The notes: generated from the letters alone by a model not told the origin. 64,000 bases of DNA from Novosphingobium sediminicola (GCF_014196525.1 NZ_JACIDX010000009.1:1-64000); one strand, 5' to 3'; shown: positions 47,441 to 56,718, counted from the stretch's first letter. Program-made: numbers and translations.

Positions 47441-48448
47441 ATGTCTTCTTTGACGATCACCATCGCGCTGCTGCTTGGGTCGGCTGTCGTGATCTATCTG
47501 GCCTGCGAATATTTCGTGAATGGCGTCGAATGGGTCGGCGAAAAGCTGGACGTGGGCCAAAAGGCGACCGGCACCATTCTGGCTGCATTCGGCACAGCGC
47601 TGCCCGAAAGCGTGGTCACGCTGGTGGCGGTGGCCTTTGGCACGGGGGCTGCGGCCAAGGAACTGGGCGTGGGGGCGGCGCTGGGCGGTCCGCTGGCGCT
47701 CTCGACCATCGCCTATGCCACGGTGGGCGTGGTGCTGTTGCTGACGGGGCGGCGGCTTACGGCAACGGCTGACATCGCGCGGGTCTTTCGACATCTCAGC
47801 AAGGATCAAGGCTGGTTCCTTGCCATTTTCGCCGCCAAGATCACGCTGGGCCTGATCGCCTTTTCGTGGAAGCCTTGGCTGGGCGTGCTGTTCCTCGCCG
47901 CCTATGCGCTTTACGTCCGTCAGGAACTGGGCGGCGAAGGCGATGATGCCGAGGAAGGCATCGAACCGCTGAAATTCCAGCCGCGGCGCGCGGTTCCCGC
48001 GACAGCCATGGCTGTTTTTCAGGTGCTGGTGGCGCTGGTGGTGATCTTTATCGCCTCGCAGACTTTCGTGCGGCAATTGGAAGTGCTCGGCCCTGCGCTC
48101 GGCCTGCGCCCGCAATTGCTGGCCCTGTTGTTCAGCCCGATCGCCACCGAATTGCCCGAGACGATGAATGCCATCATCTGGGTCCGTCAGGGCAAGTATA
48201 AGTTGGCGCTGGCCAATATTTCGGGCGCGATGATGATTCAGGCGACGATCCCGACTGCGCTGGGCCTGTTCTTCACGCCATGGCTGCTCACGCCGCCATT
48301 GCTGGTGGCGGCAGGCGCGACGATGGCGGCGATCCTCATCATGTTCCTTGTGTTCCGGCGCGGCATGGCCTCGCGCGGGCTGCTGGCGGGGATGGGGCTG
48401 CTTTATCTGGTGTTTGCGGGCGTTATCGCGGCGCTCCATCTGGGTTAA
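47441..48448 (+). CDS. CaCA-family cation exchanger (probable Mn2+/Ca2+ exporter)
   Basis: A 335-residue membrane protein with two homologous halves of about five helices each. The alpha-repeat signatures are GTILAAFGTALPESVVTLVA near 41-60 and FSPIATELPETMNAI near 230-244, separated by an acidic loop (GGEGDDAEEGIEP). It belongs to the Ca2+/cation antiporter superfamily. ATG 47441 is used; it lies about 75 bp past the riboswitch core, and an upstream open frame crossing the riboswitch was rejected. Control by a Mn2+ riboswitch suggests that Mn2+ is its main physiological cargo. It overlaps the convergent LysR 2 gene by 26 bp. Confidence 0.85.
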   Translation: MSSLTITIALLLGSAVVIYLACEYFVNGVEWVGEKLDVGQKATGTILAAFGTALPESVVTLVAVAFGTGAAAKELGVGAALGGPLALSTIAYATVGVVLLLTGRRLTATADIARVFRHLSKDQGWFLAIFAAKITLGLIAFSWKPWLGVLFLAAYALYVRQELGGEGDDAEEGIEPLKFQPRRAVPATAMAVFQVLVALVVIFIASQTFVRQLEVLGPALGLRPQLLALLFSPIATELPETMNAIIWVRQGKYKLALANISGAMMIQATIPTALGLFFTPWLLTPPLLVAAGATMAAILIMFLVFRRGMASRGLLAGMGLLYLVFAGVIAALHLG

Positions 48449-49367
48449 GCGGCGAGGGATCGCGCCCCAGAAACAGGCGCGCGATCAGCGAGCGCAACCA
48501 GATCACGCCCGGATCATCCTGCACCCGCAAATGCCAATATTGCGCGATGCCGATCAAGGGTGCAGCAAAAGGCGGATCGATCAGGCGCAGCGGGGCCATC
48601 CTGGCAAAAATGGCCCCCACCGCCTTGGGCACGGTGCTGATCAGATCCGAGCCGGCCACCAGCAGCGGCACGCTCATAAAATGGGGCGATTGCAGGGCGA
48701 CGCGGCGGCGCAGGCCCATGTGTTCAAGCTGTATCTCGAACAATTCCTGACTGCGTCCGCTGGAGGAGACGACGATATGGCCCAATTCCAGAAAGGCTTC
48801 CTGCGTCCATGGTGCGTCCAGCGCCGGATGCCCTTCGCGCATGATGCAGGTGAAGGGATGGTCGAACAGCGTCTGCGTCATGAAAGGCCCCTGCCCCAGA
48901 TCGGGGAAATAACCCAAGGCCAGATCGACAGCCCCTGCCCCCATCGCCTGCACCAGATCGGCCGGACGCAGCGAGCGGCATTCGAGCGTCACCTGTGGCG
49001 CGATGCGTTCCATTTCCTTCATCAGGCGAGGTAGGAACACCAACTCGCCAATGTCCGAAGTGGAGAGCACAAAATGCCGCGTGGCGCTGGCCGGGTCAAA
49101 ATGGCGGCCCGCCAGAATATCATGCTCCACCCCATGCAGCAGGCGGCGCAGGGGATCGCGCAGGCTTTCGCCCAGCGCGGTCGGGCGCATCCCCGCCCCA
49201 TCGCGCACCAACAGTTGGTCGCCCATCGCCCGGCGTAATTTGCTCAGGGCAAAGCTGACATTGGGCTGGCTCATGCCCAGACGGCGGGCGGTGGCATGGA
49301 CGCCGCACTCCTCCAGCAAGGCGTCGAGCACCACCAGCAGGTTGAGGTCAAAGCGGCGATAGTCCAT
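48423..49367 (-). CDS. LysR-family regulator (NodD/NahR-type) 2
   Basis: A 314-residue regulator with MDYRRFDLNLLVVLDALL and ATARRLGMSQPNVSFALSKLRR as DNA-binding part, and HFDPASATRHFVLSTSDIGE opening the effector domain. It is divergent from the VanA-like Rieske oxygenase gene. The 104-bp gap holds a long inverted repeat, so it is the probable activator of that gene. Substrate or pathway acid as inducer is inferred. Confidence 0.87.
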   Translation of the reverse strand: MDYRRFDLNLLVVLDALLEECGVHATARRLGMSQPNVSFALSKLRRAMGDQLLVRDGAGMRPTALGESLRDPLRRLLHGVEHDILAGRHFDPASATRHFVLSTSDIGELVFLPRLMKEMERIAPQVTLECRSLRPADLVQAMGAGAVDLALGYFPDLGQGPFMTQTLFDHPFTCIMREGHPALDAPWTQEAFLELGHIVVSSSGRSQELFEIQLEHMGLRRRVALQSPHFMSVPLLVAGSDLISTVPKAVGAIFARMAPLRLIDPPFAAPLIGIAQYWHLRVQDDPGVIWLRSLIARLFLGRDPSPLNPDGAPR

Positions 49368-49373
49368 GCGTCT

Positions 49374-49423
49374 TAATCCGTCTGGCTGATTATTATGATT
49401 ATATCAAACAGTCTGACGGATTA
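49374..49423. promoter_or_regulatory. long dyad between LysR 2 and Rieske oxygenase
   Basis: TAATCCGTCTGGCTG (49374-49388) and CAGTCTGACGGATTA (49409-49423) are inverted repeats matching at 13 of 15 positions, with the outer 9 bp perfect. The 20-bp spacer is AT-rich. The span suits a LysR tetramer bending DNA. The placement in the only gap between the divergent genes supports an operator. Confidence 0.65.
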
Positions 49424-49471
49424 TGCCAGATACTTCTAATCTCCCCGCAACCGCCGGGAGAGAGAAGCCAC

Positions 49472-50503
49472 ATGACCACCAAGCCATTCCTTCGCAACAT
49501 CTGGTATGTCGCGGGTTGGGCCGCCGATCTGGCGCCCGGCGCGCGGGTGGCGCGGACGTTTTTGAACCGCCCCGTCGTCCTGTGGCGCAGCGAAGCGGGC
49601 AAGGTCTTTGCGCTGGACGACCGCTGCGCCCATCGCGCCATGGCGCTGTCGAGCGGACCGGTGGTGGGCGAGGCGATCCGCTGCCCCTATCACGGCATGG
49701 AGTTTGGCGGCGACGGGCGCTGCACCCGCATTCCGGCACAGGACAAGATCCCCGACATCGCCCGTGTCCGCGCCTATCCTCTGGTCGAACGACAGGGGTT
49801 ACTGTGGATCTGGATGGGGGATGCCGAACGGGCCGATCCGGGGCTGATCCCCGATTATCCCGTGCATGACGATCCGAAACTGGCCTGGCGCAGTTCCTAT
49901 TTCCATGTGGATGGCAATTGGCAATTGCTGGTCGATAATCTGATGGATCTCTCGCACTTGCCCTATATCCATGCCCACACCATCGGCGGCGACCCGGAAT
50001 TGCATTTCCGCACGAAAACCCAATCGGAAAAGCTGCCCAATGGCGTGCGCGTGATGCGCCATATGCCCGATTCCGATCCGCCGCCCACCTATGTCGCCGC
50101 CGCTGGCTTTACCGGCAAGGTGGACCGCTGGCAGGAGATTGAGTTCGAGCCGGTGATGATCCGCATCCACACCGGCGCCTGTGATCCGGGCACCGGGGCC
50201 TATGACGGGCGGCGCGAGCATGGTTTTTCCATGTTCGGCTTTCACGGCATCACGCCGGAAACCGAGACGACCACGCATTACTTCTGGTCGATGGCCACCA
50301 ATATCCTGACCGACGGCATCCCCGACGAGGTTTTCGAACAGACCGCCCGCACCTTTGCCGAGGATATGGAAGTGCTGAAATTGCAGCAGGCGCGGATGCT
50401 GGCCATGCCCGATCTGCCGATGATCGACATTGCCAGCGATGCGGGCGGGCGCCACACGCGCCAGTTCATCGCCCGATGCCTGAAGCGCGAGCAGGAGGGC
50501 TGA
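49472..50503 (+). CDS. Rieske-type aromatic oxygenase / O-demethylase (VanA-like)
   Basis: A 343-residue oxygenase with an N-terminal Rieske 2Fe-2S domain (Cys52-x-His54, Cys71-x-x-His74) and a catalytic domain with the mononuclear iron site in NLMDLSHLPYIHAH (Asn156, Asp159, His162, His167). Size and layout match vanillate O-demethylase oxygenase and related two-component enzymes. No VanB-type reductase gene is adjacent, so electrons must come from a reductase encoded elsewhere. It is divergent from LysR 2 and abuts the convergent LysR 3 with no gap. Substrates may be methoxylated or otherwise substituted aromatics; the specificity cannot be read from sequence. Confidence 0.87.
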   Translation: MTTKPFLRNIWYVAGWAADLAPGARVARTFLNRPVVLWRSEAGKVFALDDRCAHRAMALSSGPVVGEAIRCPYHGMEFGGDGRCTRIPAQDKIPDIARVRAYPLVERQGLLWIWMGDAERADPGLIPDYPVHDDPKLAWRSSYFHVDGNWQLLVDNLMDLSHLPYIHAHTIGGDPELHFRTKTQSEKLPNGVRVMRHMPDSDPPPTYVAAAGFTGKVDRWQEIEFEPVMIRIHTGACDPGTGAYDGRREHGFSMFGFHGITPETETTTHYFWSMATNILTDGIPDEVFEQTARTFAEDMEVLKLQQARMLAMPDLPMIDIASDAGGRHTRQFIARCLKREQEG

Positions 50504-51433
50504 TTACGCCCGCCTTTCGCGCTCTTCCATCACGCGCTCGGCCCATTGGGTGAAACGCTCGATCAGCCAGATCAGCGCCGGGTCCTCGGCGCGGGCGCGG
50601 TGGCATTGGATCGCCTCGTCCATGGTGGGGATGGTCACCGGCAAGGGCCAATAGCTTATCGGCAGATACTGAGCCGCCTTGCGCGCCAGCGATTCATGCA
50701 GGATCGCCAGACGCCGCGTGCCGATCAGCAATTGCGGCACTGCGGCAAAAGTCGTGGTGGTCAGCGCGCTGTTGATGGTGATGCCCATCTGGCTCAATTC
50801 ATGGATGGCGAAAGATGAACTGACCGTCCGCCCGATCTGGACCGAGATGAAACTGGCATCCAGCATATCCTCCAGCGTGGTCGGACGCGCCATAAGAGGA
50901 TTGCCGTTCCATCCGGCCACGACATGGCGTTCCTTGAAAAAGGACACCGCCGGATGCTTCTCGCTGACATAATTGCGCGGGGTGATCAACAGGTCGATCT
51001 CGCCCGCCTCCAGCATGGCGATGGCCTGATCGTGGGGCGGCACGATGACGAAGCGCAGATCGGGCGCCTCGCTCTCGATTTGCGGCAAGAGATCGCCCAG
51101 CACCGCGACAAGGATGAAATCCGAGACCATCATGCGGAACACCCGCGAGGATGTGGCCGGATCGAAATGGGCGGGCGTGCCCACCAGCGCATCGAGATCG
51201 CCCAGCACCGCCTTGAGCCCCGGTTGCAGCCGCAGGGCAAAGGGCGTGGGCACCATGTGCTTGCCATGCTGCACCACCAGCGCATCGTCGAAATGGCGAC
51301 GCAGGCGCGACAGGGCCGCGCTGATCGCGGGTTGGCTGACGTGCAATTGCTGGGCCGCGCGAGTCACGCTGCGCCGGTCGATCAGCACATCGAGAACCTG
51401 AAGCAGATTGAGATCGAGTCCTTTGAAGCGCAC
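50504..51433 (-). CDS. LysR-family regulator (NodD/NahR-type) 3
   Basis: A 309-residue regulator starting MRFKGLDLNLLQVLDVLI, with AAQQLHVSQPAISAALSRLRR as recognition region and HFDPATSSRVFRMMVSDF at the start of the effector domain. It is divergent from TonB receptor 3 across a 103-bp AT-rich gap containing a LysR-like box, and convergent with the Rieske oxygenase. It probably controls the receptor, and may respond to the same aromatic signal as its neighbours. Confidence 0.87.
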   Translation of the reverse strand: MRFKGLDLNLLQVLDVLIDRRSVTRAAQQLHVSQPAISAALSRLRRHFDDALVVQHGKHMVPTPFALRLQPGLKAVLGDLDALVGTPAHFDPATSSRVFRMMVSDFILVAVLGDLLPQIESEAPDLRFVIVPPHDQAIAMLEAGEIDLLITPRNYVSEKHPAVSFFKERHVVAGWNGNPLMARPTTLEDMLDASFISVQIGRTVSSSFAIHELSQMGITINSALTTTTFAAVPQLLIGTRRLAILHESLARKAAQYLPISYWPLPVTIPTMDEAIQCHRARAEDPALIWLIERFTQWAERVMEERERRA

Positions 51434-51450
51434 ATTCTCATTCGTTTTTG

Positions 51451-51465
51451 TTATTCATTTGATAA
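51451..51465. promoter_or_regulatory. T-N11-A LysR-type box upstream of TonB receptor 3
   Basis: TTATTCATTTGATAA has symmetric ends TTAT/ATAA and fits the T-N11-A pattern of LysR sites. It lies 18 bp from the LysR 3 start and about 70 bp upstream of the receptor start. The motif is short, so the call rests partly on location. Confidence 0.45.
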
Positions 51466-51536
51466 ATACAAAATATTTCTCTTATGCAAAAGCCCCTGCC
51501 ATCCTTGCCCCATAAAAATCACATGGGGAGATGAGC

Positions 51537-53795
51537 ATGCACCTGAAATATATGCTGATGGCGTCCGCGCTGATCGCCGCGCCCGCGATGGCGCAGGATC
51601 GGAATGCGGGCCAAAATGCAGGCCTGCAGGACATCGTGGTGACCGCCCAGCGGCGCGAGGAAAATCTGCAGAAAGCCGCCCTTGCCGTCAGCGCCGTGGC
51701 CGGCGACACGCTGGTCAAGCAATCGGTGACGCAGGCCACCGATCTGTCGCGTCTGGTGCCCGCCTTGCAGGTGGCCCCTGCGGCTTCCTTCACCCAGATC
51801 TACATGCGCGGCATCGGCAGTTTCGGCGCCAACGCCTTTGCCGAACAGGGCGTGGCCTTCAACCTCGACGGCATTTATCTGTCGCGCCCGGCCGCCCCCG
51901 CCGCGCTGTTCTACGACCTGGAACGGATCGAGGCGCTCAAAGGTCCGCAGGGCACTCTCTATGGCCGCAATGCCAGCGGCGGCGCGCTCAATGTCATCAC
52001 CGCCAAGCCCAAGCTGGGCGAAACGAGCGGTTTCGTGAATGCTGAATATGGCAATTACAATGCGTTCAAGTCCTCAGCCGCGGTCAATCTGGCGCTGGGC
52101 GAACAATGGGCCGCGCGGCTTTCAGGCCAATATGCCCGCCACGACGGCTATATGAGCGATGGCTATGACGATGAAAACACCGGCGCCCTGCGCGGTCAGG
52201 TGAAATTCGACAATCGCGCCGGGATCAATGCCACGCTGATGCTGGATTACGGCCATGTGGGCGGCAAGGGATCGGGCGGGACGATCATGCCGCTGATCGG
52301 CAATGGCCGCCTTGGGCCCAGCGATCCGGCAGTGGTGGCCGCCTATCTGGGCAAAAGCCCCACCGCGCCGGTGCCGCAGATCACCGCCAAGGGCGATGGG
52401 TTTCAGGACAACAGCTATTATGGCGCGGCGCTGACCGCCAATGCCGATCTGGGCTTTGCCACGCTGACGGTGATCCCGGCATGGCGCAAAACGGACCTCA
52501 ATTTCCTGTCCTATGCCTCCTCGTTCCTGATCCGCGACATTGAAAAATCGCGTCAGGGTTCGGTCGAGGCGCGCCTTGCCAATCGTTCGGGCGCAGTGAA
52601 CTGGGTGGCGGGCGCCTATTGGTTCAACGAACATGTCGATGCCAACCAGCGCTATGATCAGGGCAGCAATGGCCTTCAGGTCAACTCGCTGCTCGACACG
52701 CAGAGCCTTGCCGCCTTTGGTCAGGCGACCGTGACGCTGGCGCCCACCTTCCGCGTGACGGGGGGCCTGCGCTATACCGATGATCGCAAACAGCAGGCGA
52801 CCAATTTTACCACCATGCCCTTCGTCGGCTTCGTCAGCCCGGGCACCGGCAATTTCACCCCCATTTTCGCCACCATCCCGGCGGTGGCCACCACCGATAT
52901 TCATTTTCGCAAGGCCACATGGAAGGCGGGCGTCGAATATGATGTCGCCCCGCGCAGCCTGCTCTATGCTTCGGTGGCGACCGGGTTCAAATCGGGCGCG
53001 CTCTATGCCGCATCGGGCCAGAACTATTCCGCGCCGGAAAACCTGACCGCCTACACGATTGGCTCAAAGAACCGCTTCCTCGACAACCGCCTGCAATTGA
53101 ATGTCGAAGCTTTCTGGTGGGATTATCGCAACCAGCAGATCTCGCATCTCGGCCCGGTTCAGGTGGCCACCACGCCGGGCGGCGCGGTCTATGCCCCGGT
53201 GTTCCTTACGGAGAATGCGGGCGGGGCCAAGCTCTACGGGATCGAAGCCGAAGTGCTGTTCAAGCCCACGCCCAATGATCTGCTGACCGCAGATATTCAG
53301 TGGCTCCACGCGCGTTACAAGACGTTTGGCTATTACGCCTATTCCTCGTCCGGGGCGACGCCTGCGGCCGGTTGTGCAGTTTCGCCCACCTCGCGCATTG
53401 CCGCCACCGCGGGCGCGGCCATCTTCAGCGTCGACTGTTCGGGCCGACCGCTGGTCAATGCGCCCGACTGGACGATCAATCTGGCCTATGAACACAAGTT
53501 CGATCTGGCGGGCGGGGCGAATCTGACCTTTGGCGCGGACACCCGCATTCAGAGCGCCAGCTATGTCTCGATCGACTATCTGCCCGATGGGCGTCAGGGG
53601 GCCTATACCACCAGCAACGCCCGGCTTGCGTATGAACCGGCGGGTGGGCGCTATACTCTGACGGCCTTTGTCAACAATATCGAGGATACCAAGGTCTTTT
53701 CGGCCAGCTTTCAAAGCCCGGTCAAGAATGGCGTGCTGTATAACCAACTGCGCGCGCCGCGCACTTTTGGCATTCGCGGATCGCTGCGTTTCTGA
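51537..53795 (+). CDS. TonB-dependent outer-membrane receptor (3)
   Basis: A 752-residue receptor with a short signal (MHLKYMLMASALIAAPAMAQ), TonB box QDIVVTAQRR, plug motifs IYMRGIGSFGANAFAEQG and LKGPQGTLYGRNASGGALN, and a terminal barrel strand ending GIRGSLRF. ATG 51537 was preferred because GGGGAG lies 6 bp upstream; ATG 51531 directly abuts that site. It belongs to the same catabolic type as receptors 1 and 4. Regulation by LysR 3 is likely. A strong terminator follows. Confidence 0.9.
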   Translation: MHLKYMLMASALIAAPAMAQDRNAGQNAGLQDIVVTAQRREENLQKAALAVSAVAGDTLVKQSVTQATDLSRLVPALQVAPAASFTQIYMRGIGSFGANAFAEQGVAFNLDGIYLSRPAAPAALFYDLERIEALKGPQGTLYGRNASGGALNVITAKPKLGETSGFVNAEYGNYNAFKSSAAVNLALGEQWAARLSGQYARHDGYMSDGYDDENTGALRGQVKFDNRAGINATLMLDYGHVGGKGSGGTIMPLIGNGRLGPSDPAVVAAYLGKSPTAPVPQITAKGDGFQDNSYYGAALTANADLGFATLTVIPAWRKTDLNFLSYASSFLIRDIEKSRQGSVEARLANRSGAVNWVAGAYWFNEHVDANQRYDQGSNGLQVNSLLDTQSLAAFGQATVTLAPTFRVTGGLRYTDDRKQQATNFTTMPFVGFVSPGTGNFTPIFATIPAVATTDIHFRKATWKAGVEYDVAPRSLLYASVATGFKSGALYAASGQNYSAPENLTAYTIGSKNRFLDNRLQLNVEAFWWDYRNQQISHLGPVQVATTPGGAVYAPVFLTENAGGAKLYGIEAEVLFKPTPNDLLTADIQWLHARYKTFGYYAYSSSGATPAAGCAVSPTSRIAATAGAAIFSVDCSGRPLVNAPDWTINLAYEHKFDLAGGANLTFGADTRIQSASYVSIDYLPDGRQGAYTTSNARLAYEPAGGRYTLTAFVNNIEDTKVFSASFQSPVKNGVLYNQLRAPRTFGIRGSLRF

Positions 53796-53800
53796 TGCGT

Positions 53801-53826
53801 TTGGGGGAGGCTGTCGCCTCCCCCAA
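53801..53826. terminator. hairpin after TonB receptor 3
   Basis: TTGGGGGAGGC pairs perfectly with GCCTCCCCCAA around TGTC, 5 bp after the receptor stop. It is 5 bp from the convergent lipoprotein stop, so it may serve both. Confidence 0.75.
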
Positions 53827-53831
53827 CTGAA

Positions 53832-54227
53832 TTACCGGTGACGGTGGCCGCCGCCACCTCCGCCCCCCTGCCTGCCGCTGCCCCCACCGCCGGGGAAATG
53901 CGGCATCTGCATCCGCTCTCCGGGCGACATAGATCCGTGGAAGGGCTGGAAATTATGCGGTCCGCGCGGTGCCTCACGCATGAAATGGCCGCGATCACCC
54001 CGGATATACACCCGGTCACCAAGCCCGCGACGGTAATAGAAATAGCCGTCATTGCCCCAGTAGCCATCATAGATCGAGCCGTAATAGCCGTCATACCACC
54101 CGTTATAGGCATAGGGCCCCGGCCCATAGCCCGCGCGGACTCCATAGCCATAATCATCCGCACAGGCCGCCAGAGGCAGCGTGCTAAAGCCGAGAAGCAG
54201 AAGCGAGAAGGTTCTTTTCATCGTCAT
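53832..54227 (-). CDS. Gly/Tyr-rich small lipoprotein
   Basis: A 131-residue protein with a lipoprotein signal (MTMKRTFSLLLLGFSTLPLAAC; lipobox LAAC). The mature part is rich in Gly, Tyr and Trp (GYGVRAGYGPGPYAYNGWYDG), then FYYRRGLGDRVYIRGDRGHF, and ends in a Gly/Arg/His tail. GGAGG precedes ATG 54227 by 5 bp; an ATG at 54221 is the alternative. Similar small envelope proteins are common in sphingomonads and are of unknown role. The 153 bp upstream, between this gene and the lactonase stop, holds its promoter and no other feature I can name. Confidence 0.75.
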   Translation of the reverse strand: MTMKRTFSLLLLGFSTLPLAACADDYGYGVRAGYGPGPYAYNGWYDGYYGSIYDGYWGNDGYFYYRRGLGDRVYIRGDRGHFMREAPRGPHNFQPFHGSMSPGERMQMPHFPGGGGSGRQGGGGGGGHRHR

Positions 54228-54380
54228 GACAGCCTCCATGATCCAATCGTGGTCCGCCCTGCGCGACATATTGTTTTTATGCGTCGCGCCGGGATGGCCA
54301 AAGGGAGATGGCCGGACCGTTAATCTATTATCCGACCGCGACTGTGACCTGTGGCTGAATGAACATTGCGAAACGCCAAC

Positions 54381-55535
54381 CTATCGCGATAGGAATTTGA
54401 GGTCCGAGGCTTGATCGATGCTCAGCGTCTCCACCTCTTGCCCAACCACCCCGCTGGCGGAATCGCGACGGAACACTTTGACCCCATGGCTGCGCTGATT
54501 GGCGATCAGGACAAAGCGGCCATCGGGCGAAAAGGCGAATTCGCGCGGTTCATTGCCCTCGACCGCCCGGCGGTCGGCCAATTTGAGCGACCCATCTTCG
54601 GGCGAGATGGCATAGCTGAGCAGGTGATTGTCGGCGCCGCGATTGGTGACCGAGAGGAAACGGCCATCGGGCGAGAGATGCAGCGCCGCCGCCCCCACCT
54701 TGCCCGCGAACCCTTCGGGCGCCAGCGTAACCGTCTGGCGCAGCGTCAAATGACCCTCGCTATGGTCCAGCACCGCCACCTGTCCGGTCATTTCCAGCGT
54801 GACATAGGCATGGCGGCCATCGGGCGAAAAGATCAGATGGCGCGGCCCCGATCCGGCGGGCATTTCGGCAAAAGGCTGATCGCGCAGCGCCGAGAGCGGC
54901 ATTTCGCGCCGGGCCGGATCATAGCGATAGGCATAGATCCGATCGCCGCCCAGATCCTGCACGAAAACAAAGCGGCCATCGGGCGAGGAAACGACCGAAT
55001 GGACGTGGGGCGAGGCCTGACGCGCGGGATTGACCATACTGGCGCGATAGGTCTTGATCTGCGTGGCCGAGCCCAGCGCCCCGCCCTTGCCCACCGGCAG
55101 CACCGCAAGCGTGCCGCCCGGATCGGACGACACCGCATAATTGGCCACGAACAGATAGCGCCCGTCCTTGCTCAGGCTGGCATGGGTCGGCTCGGTCCCC
55201 AGCGAGGATGTGCGGTTGATGAAGGTCAGCCGCCCGCTGGCCGGGTCCATCCGATAGGCCGAGGCGCGGCCCACCGGATCACGCCCGCCCTCGCCATTTT
55301 CATCCACCGCATAGAGCAGGCGATGATCGGCCGAAAGCACCAGCCATGACGGGTTTTCCGCCGGGCTGACCTGCGCCGGGCGCGGGTCGATATGGCCGGT
55401 GCGATCATCGAATTGATAGAGGTAGATGCCCTTGCTCTCGCCCCCGGTATAGGTGCCGATCAACAGCGGCGTGGCCAGAGCCGAAGAAGCACCCAGCATC
55501 ACACCGAGCGAGCCGAGCAAAACCTTGAAAACCAT
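54381..55535 (-). CDS. secreted lactonase-family (7-bladed propeller) protein
   Basis: A 384-residue protein with a signal peptide (MVFKVLLGSLGVMLGASSALA) and repeated propeller strands such as PSWLVLSADHRLLYAV, HVHSVVSSPDGRFVFV, HLIFSPDGRHAYVTLE and REFAFSPDGRFVLIAN. It matches the lactonase / 6-phosphogluconolactonase YbhE family (PF10282). The export signal argues against the cytoplasmic pentose-phosphate role; a periplasmic sugar-lactone or aromatic-lactone hydrolase is more likely. AGGA lies 7 bases before ATG 55535. Divergent from LysR 5. Confidence 0.83.
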   Translation of the reverse strand: MVFKVLLGSLGVMLGASSALATPLLIGTYTGGESKGIYLYQFDDRTGHIDPRPAQVSPAENPSWLVLSADHRLLYAVDENGEGGRDPVGRASAYRMDPASGRLTFINRTSSLGTEPTHASLSKDGRYLFVANYAVSSDPGGTLAVLPVGKGGALGSATQIKTYRASMVNPARQASPHVHSVVSSPDGRFVFVQDLGGDRIYAYRYDPARREMPLSALRDQPFAEMPAGSGPRHLIFSPDGRHAYVTLEMTGQVAVLDHSEGHLTLRQTVTLAPEGFAGKVGAAALHLSPDGRFLSVTNRGADNHLLSYAISPEDGSLKLADRRAVEGNEPREFAFSPDGRFVLIANQRSHGVKVFRRDSASGVVGQEVETLSIDQASDLKFLSR

Positions 55536-55687
55536 GATCTGTATCCTGCCAAACGGGTCCGCATTGGTGGCTGGTTCATGGATCACGGTCAAGAAGGGAA
55601 AAATTGGTGATCCGGGTGGCCCTGCGCGTCGAATAGGCGTATCGGCCCGTTGCACCGATGCTTTGTAAGGCGGCGCCCCGCATCATG

Positions 55688-56629
55688 ATGGATCTCAACG
55701 ATTTTGCCTTTTTCGCCGCCGTGGTCGAACATGGCGGCTTTACCGCCGCATCGCGCGCAACCGGCGTTGATAAGGCGCGGCTGAGCCGCCACGTGGCCGC
55801 ACTTGAGGAAAGGCTGCATGTGCGCCTGCTCCAGCGTTCGACCCGCAGCGTTGTACTGACCCAGGCGGGCAAGAGTTTTTATGAAGGCTGCATGCTGGTC
55901 ATCGACGGGGCGCGGGTGGCCTGCGAAAGCGTGCTGGAATTTCAGCGCGAGCCATCGGGGACCATCCGCGTGGGCAGCCCGGTCATCATCGCCCAGAATT
56001 TCCTCGCCCCCATCCTGCCGCGCTATCTGGCGGCCCATCCCAAAGTGTCGGTGGTGGTCGAATCCACCGATCGCCAGCTGCACCCGCTGGAGGACCGTTT
56101 CGATGTGATCCTTTCGGCGCAGGCGCAGTTTCCCGATTCCAGCAGCCTTGTCGCGCGTGAGATCGGGCGCATCCGCCGCATCCTCGTGGCCCATCCCGAT
56201 TTTCTGGCACAGCACCCGCCGCTGAGCGGCCCGGCCGATCTGATCGATATGCCGATTATCGCGCGCCATACGGATATGGTGGATGAAAGCGCCCGCTGGA
56301 CCATGCTCAATGAGGAGGATGTGTCCTTCAAACTGGATTTCCAGCCTCGGCTGGTGACGGGCGATCTTCAGATACAGATCGAGGCGGCCCGTTCGGGGCT
56401 TGGCCTTGCGCTCCTGCCCGAACCGCTGGTCGATGGGCGGTTGGCCGATGGCGATCTGGTGCGCGTGCTGCCCGACTGGTTCACGCCCGAATACAGCCTG
56501 TTTATCGTCTATCCCACCCCGCGCGGCATCCTGCCTTCGGTACGCAGTTTCATCGATTTCGCGCTGGCCAACATCACGGTCGGACCCCAAAAAGCCCGCG
56601 GACCAGCGGATGGTGCTGGTCCGCGGTGA
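55688..56629 (+). CDS. LysR-family regulator 5 (classical type)
   Basis: A 313-residue regulator of the CrgA/AaeR-like branch, starting MDLNDFAFFAAVVEHGGFTAAS and continuing with RLSRHVAALEERLHVRLLQRSTR as recognition helix and wing. It differs clearly from the four NodD-type LysR proteins in the window. An ATG 3 bp upstream (55685) is equally possible. Its last codons (about 56596-56626) lie in the hairpin that ends the convergent barrel-protein gene, so the C-terminal tail GPADGAGPR is probably not functionally constrained. Divergent from the lactonase gene, its likely target. Confidence 0.85.
   Translation: MDLNDFAFFAAVVEHGGFTAASRATGVDKARLSRHVAALEERLHVRLLQRSTRSVVLTQAGKSFYEGCMLVIDGARVACESVLEFQREPSGTIRVGSPVIIAQNFLAPILPRYLAAHPKVSVVVESTDRQLHPLEDRFDVILSAQAQFPDSSSLVAREIGRIRRILVAHPDFLAQHPPLSGPADLIDMPIIARHTDMVDESARWTMLNEEDVSFKLDFQPRLVTGDLQIQIEAARSGLGLALLPEPLVDGRLADGDLVRVLPDWFTPEYSLFIVYPTPRGILPSVRSFIDFALANITVGPQKARGPADGAGPR
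56596..56626 (-). terminator. rho-independent terminator of the outer-membrane barrel gene
   Basis: On the minus strand CCGCGGACCAGC pairs perfectly with GCTGGTCCGCGG around 7 nt and is followed by GCTTTTTGGGG. It lies about 90 bp after the barrel-gene stop and inside the 3-prime end of LysR 5. Confidence 0.8.
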
Positions 56630-56718
56630 TGGCGGCCAAGGCGCATTGGGGGGGGTGGACGGGCGCCGGCCGGTGTTAAACCGGTCCAAGCGCGCGCACT
56701 TGGCCGAAAGGTCAGATT

